64,000 nt of DNA from Boletus sp. NGJ. Its lineage: Eukaryota > Basidiomycota > Agaricomycetes > Boletales > Boletaceae. The DNA is taken from contig JAGTXK010000185.1 of NCBI GenBank assembly GCA_019096195.1, forward strand, positions 62,001 to 126,000, written 5' to 3'. The stretch's first letter is position 1. The number at the start of each line of letters is the position of its first letter. Positions 62,434-64,000 of the stretch are shown here, in pieces. The notes below the pieces were generated by a model that was given only the letters and a program-made list of their open reading frames with translations, made no database searches and was not told the origin of the DNA. A program made the position numbers and the translations under genes.

Positions 62434-64000
62434 CTAGAGTTTCGCTCTCGGCTTTGCCCTCATCGCCCGAGCGCGATCCCGCAACACACGACGAAGAAGC
62501 TTCCCACTCGGATTCTTCGGAATCGCATCGACAAACTCGACCCCTCCCGCAAGCTGCTTATACGCCACCTTGTTGTCTGCCACAAACTAGTTGTTCCATC
62601 GACATTCGAACCGTCATTAATCATCCCCGAGCGAGTCGACGTCAGTACAAACCTTGATGATGGCAACCTTGACTTTCGCTGCCTCACCCGGGTTCTCTGC
62701 CACACGCTTGGCGACGTGCGCATGAAGAACGACAAACGCCATGGGTACTTCGCCACTGTAGTCGTCTGGAACCGGAACGACGCATGCATCGGCCACCTCG
62801 GGGATGTTGAGCAAGCATCCCTCCAGCTCAGCCGGCGCCACTTGAAACCCCTTGACTTTCATCATTTCCTGCCGACGCGTCAGTACGGGATGCATTTAAG
62901 AACGACACCACTGACTTTGAGACGATCCAGGATAAACACTTCCTTGTCTTCATTGATGGTGACTTCGTCGCCCGTGCGGAGCCACCTATCACAAGCCAGA
63001 GTTAGTAGTGCGACGAGTCAATCAGACAGGCTGTCGAGGTAGCGGTTTACCCGTCCACAAAGGTTTCCTTCGTCCTGTGTGTCGTTGAGTTCCAAAGACA
63101 CCCCGCGGGAAAAGGAAACTTACGCCTCCTCGTTCTTCCAGTATCCAAGGGCCAGCGAAGGCATGTTCACCTGGAGCTCCCCAGGCTCATTGAATCCCGC
63201 AAACGTCCCATCCGCTTTCATGACACGAGCAACGACGCCTGGGAGGAGCCTTCCAGCGCTTCCCAGGATTCCAATCCTTGACTCCGTGGAAAACATACAG
63301 ATCGAGGTCGACGACTCAGTCAAGCCTACAACAGACCTCGTCAGGACGTGAAACATCGCAAGCAACACGAACGATACTGGCCATAGCCCTGCCCAATTTG
63401 CGCATTGGGGAGGACCTCCGAGATCTTGTTCATGAGCTCCGCGGACAGAGGTGCTGCACCACATATCATGCATCTGATGCCTGAAAGATCATACTGTTTC
63501 GTTGCCGGATGCTGGTGTCGTTGGATGAGTATCCACAACGGCAACCACTGGAACTTACCTTGCAAAGCAACACGATTTGAGGAGGTACGAGCCTACAAGA
63601 ACGTCGGTTAACTGTGTCGGGACGAACGAATAGCAAGCATTACATCAAGAGCGTTATCTTGTGTCGAGCAATGCTCTTCAAGAAGTCTGTAAAGCTAAAC
63701 TTTGGGACCACCACCAACGTGACCTGAGGAATGCGGTCACCACGACGTTGCAAATAGAAAAAGGAGGTCCTTACGCCACAAAACATCAAAAAGTGCAACT
63801 TGAGTCGCACGTGAGCCATGCGAGATACCGCACACGAAAACGCACGAGGCTTACAGAAACAACGAGACCGTAAATATCTTGATTCGCGAGACGTTAGAGT
63901 AGTCCAAGTATAGATACGAGATCCACCTACGGTAAAGCGGCAGTACTGGACCGTCACTCGGTGTTCAGTACCAGGCAAAGAACACTGGCTCGTTGGACTT
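62434..64000 (-). CDS. 4-coumarate-CoA ligase-like acyl-CoA synthetase (5' end beyond window)
   Basis: Adenylate-forming enzyme that activates an aromatic or fatty acid with ATP and couples it to CoA. The gene runs leftwards and its start lies beyond base 64000. Motifs: FSFTDFLKSIARHKITLLM (about 63640-63700), ATKQYDLSGIRCMICGAAPL, the A5 motif GQGYGLTESSTSICMF (split by an intron), DGWLRTGDEVTINEDKEVFI, DRLKEMMKVKGFQVAPAELE and NPSGKLLRRVLRDRARAM, with the catalytic Lys. It ends at 62434 with a basic tail (AMRAKPRAKL). That tail may resemble a peroxisomal PTS1 (AKL), common in this family. The stop is normal, and several introns of about 50-60 nt are seen. The substrate is unknown. Confidence 0.9.

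Overview
The window looks like nuclear DNA of an agaricomycete (mushroom-class basidiomycete) fungus. Genes are dense, lie on both strands, and are cut by many short introns (about 45-70 nt) with GT-AG borders. The families are typically fungal: a CAF1 deadenylase, Mps1 kinase, Bzz1, Zn2Cys6 factor, F-box and BTB proteins, and a Kre9/KNH-type GPI protein. A Rhizoctonia-like (Cantharellales) source is possible from the style of the BTB and divergent CK1-like genes, but that is inference. I saw no rRNA, convincing tRNA, CRISPR array or intact transposon. I rebuilt exons by hand from reading frame plus splice sites and checked phase for most genes.

Layout, 1-16.5 kb: a 5'-cut RING-H2 protein (+), the ETF beta subunit (-, with an 8-nt exon), a decayed stretch holding an adenylation/carrier protein and an ABCC transporter remnant (-), a delta-12-type fatty acid desaturase (-), a divergent CK1-family kinase with a duplicated C-terminal module (-), pyruvate decarboxylase (-), a GNAT acetyltransferase (-), and ribosomal protein S19 (-).

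Layout, 16.5-33 kb: an F-box protein (+), a large membrane gene that appears to fuse a ten-span transporter-like part to a glycosyltransferase-like part (-), DAHP synthase (-) divergent from TIM9 (+), a BCP-type peroxiredoxin (+), the Mps1/TTK kinase (+), and a BTB protein (+).

Layout, 33-50 kb: a second GNAT (-), an APC amino-acid/GABA/choline-type permease (-), a disrupted dienelactone hydrolase (+), a cytosine-deaminase-like amidohydrolase (+), a Ser/Thr-rich GPI-anchored wall protein (+), a secreted double-psi beta-barrel protein (-), and Bzz1 (+).

Layout, 50-64 kb: a gene-poor stretch with long poly-T runs and an orphan TATA box, then CAF1/POP2 (-), a Zn2Cys6 regulator with a 13-nt exon (-), carnitine acetyltransferase (-), a PPPDE-thioredoxin-PUL protein (-), and a 4-coumarate-CoA-ligase-like enzyme cut by the window end (-).

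There is no single pathway cluster. Several genes serve lipid and acyl-CoA metabolism (ETF beta, desaturase, carnitine acetyltransferase, CoA ligase), but they are scattered. The most unusual items are the transporter-glycosyltransferase fusion, the micro-exons, and the CK1 relative with its tandem C-terminal module.
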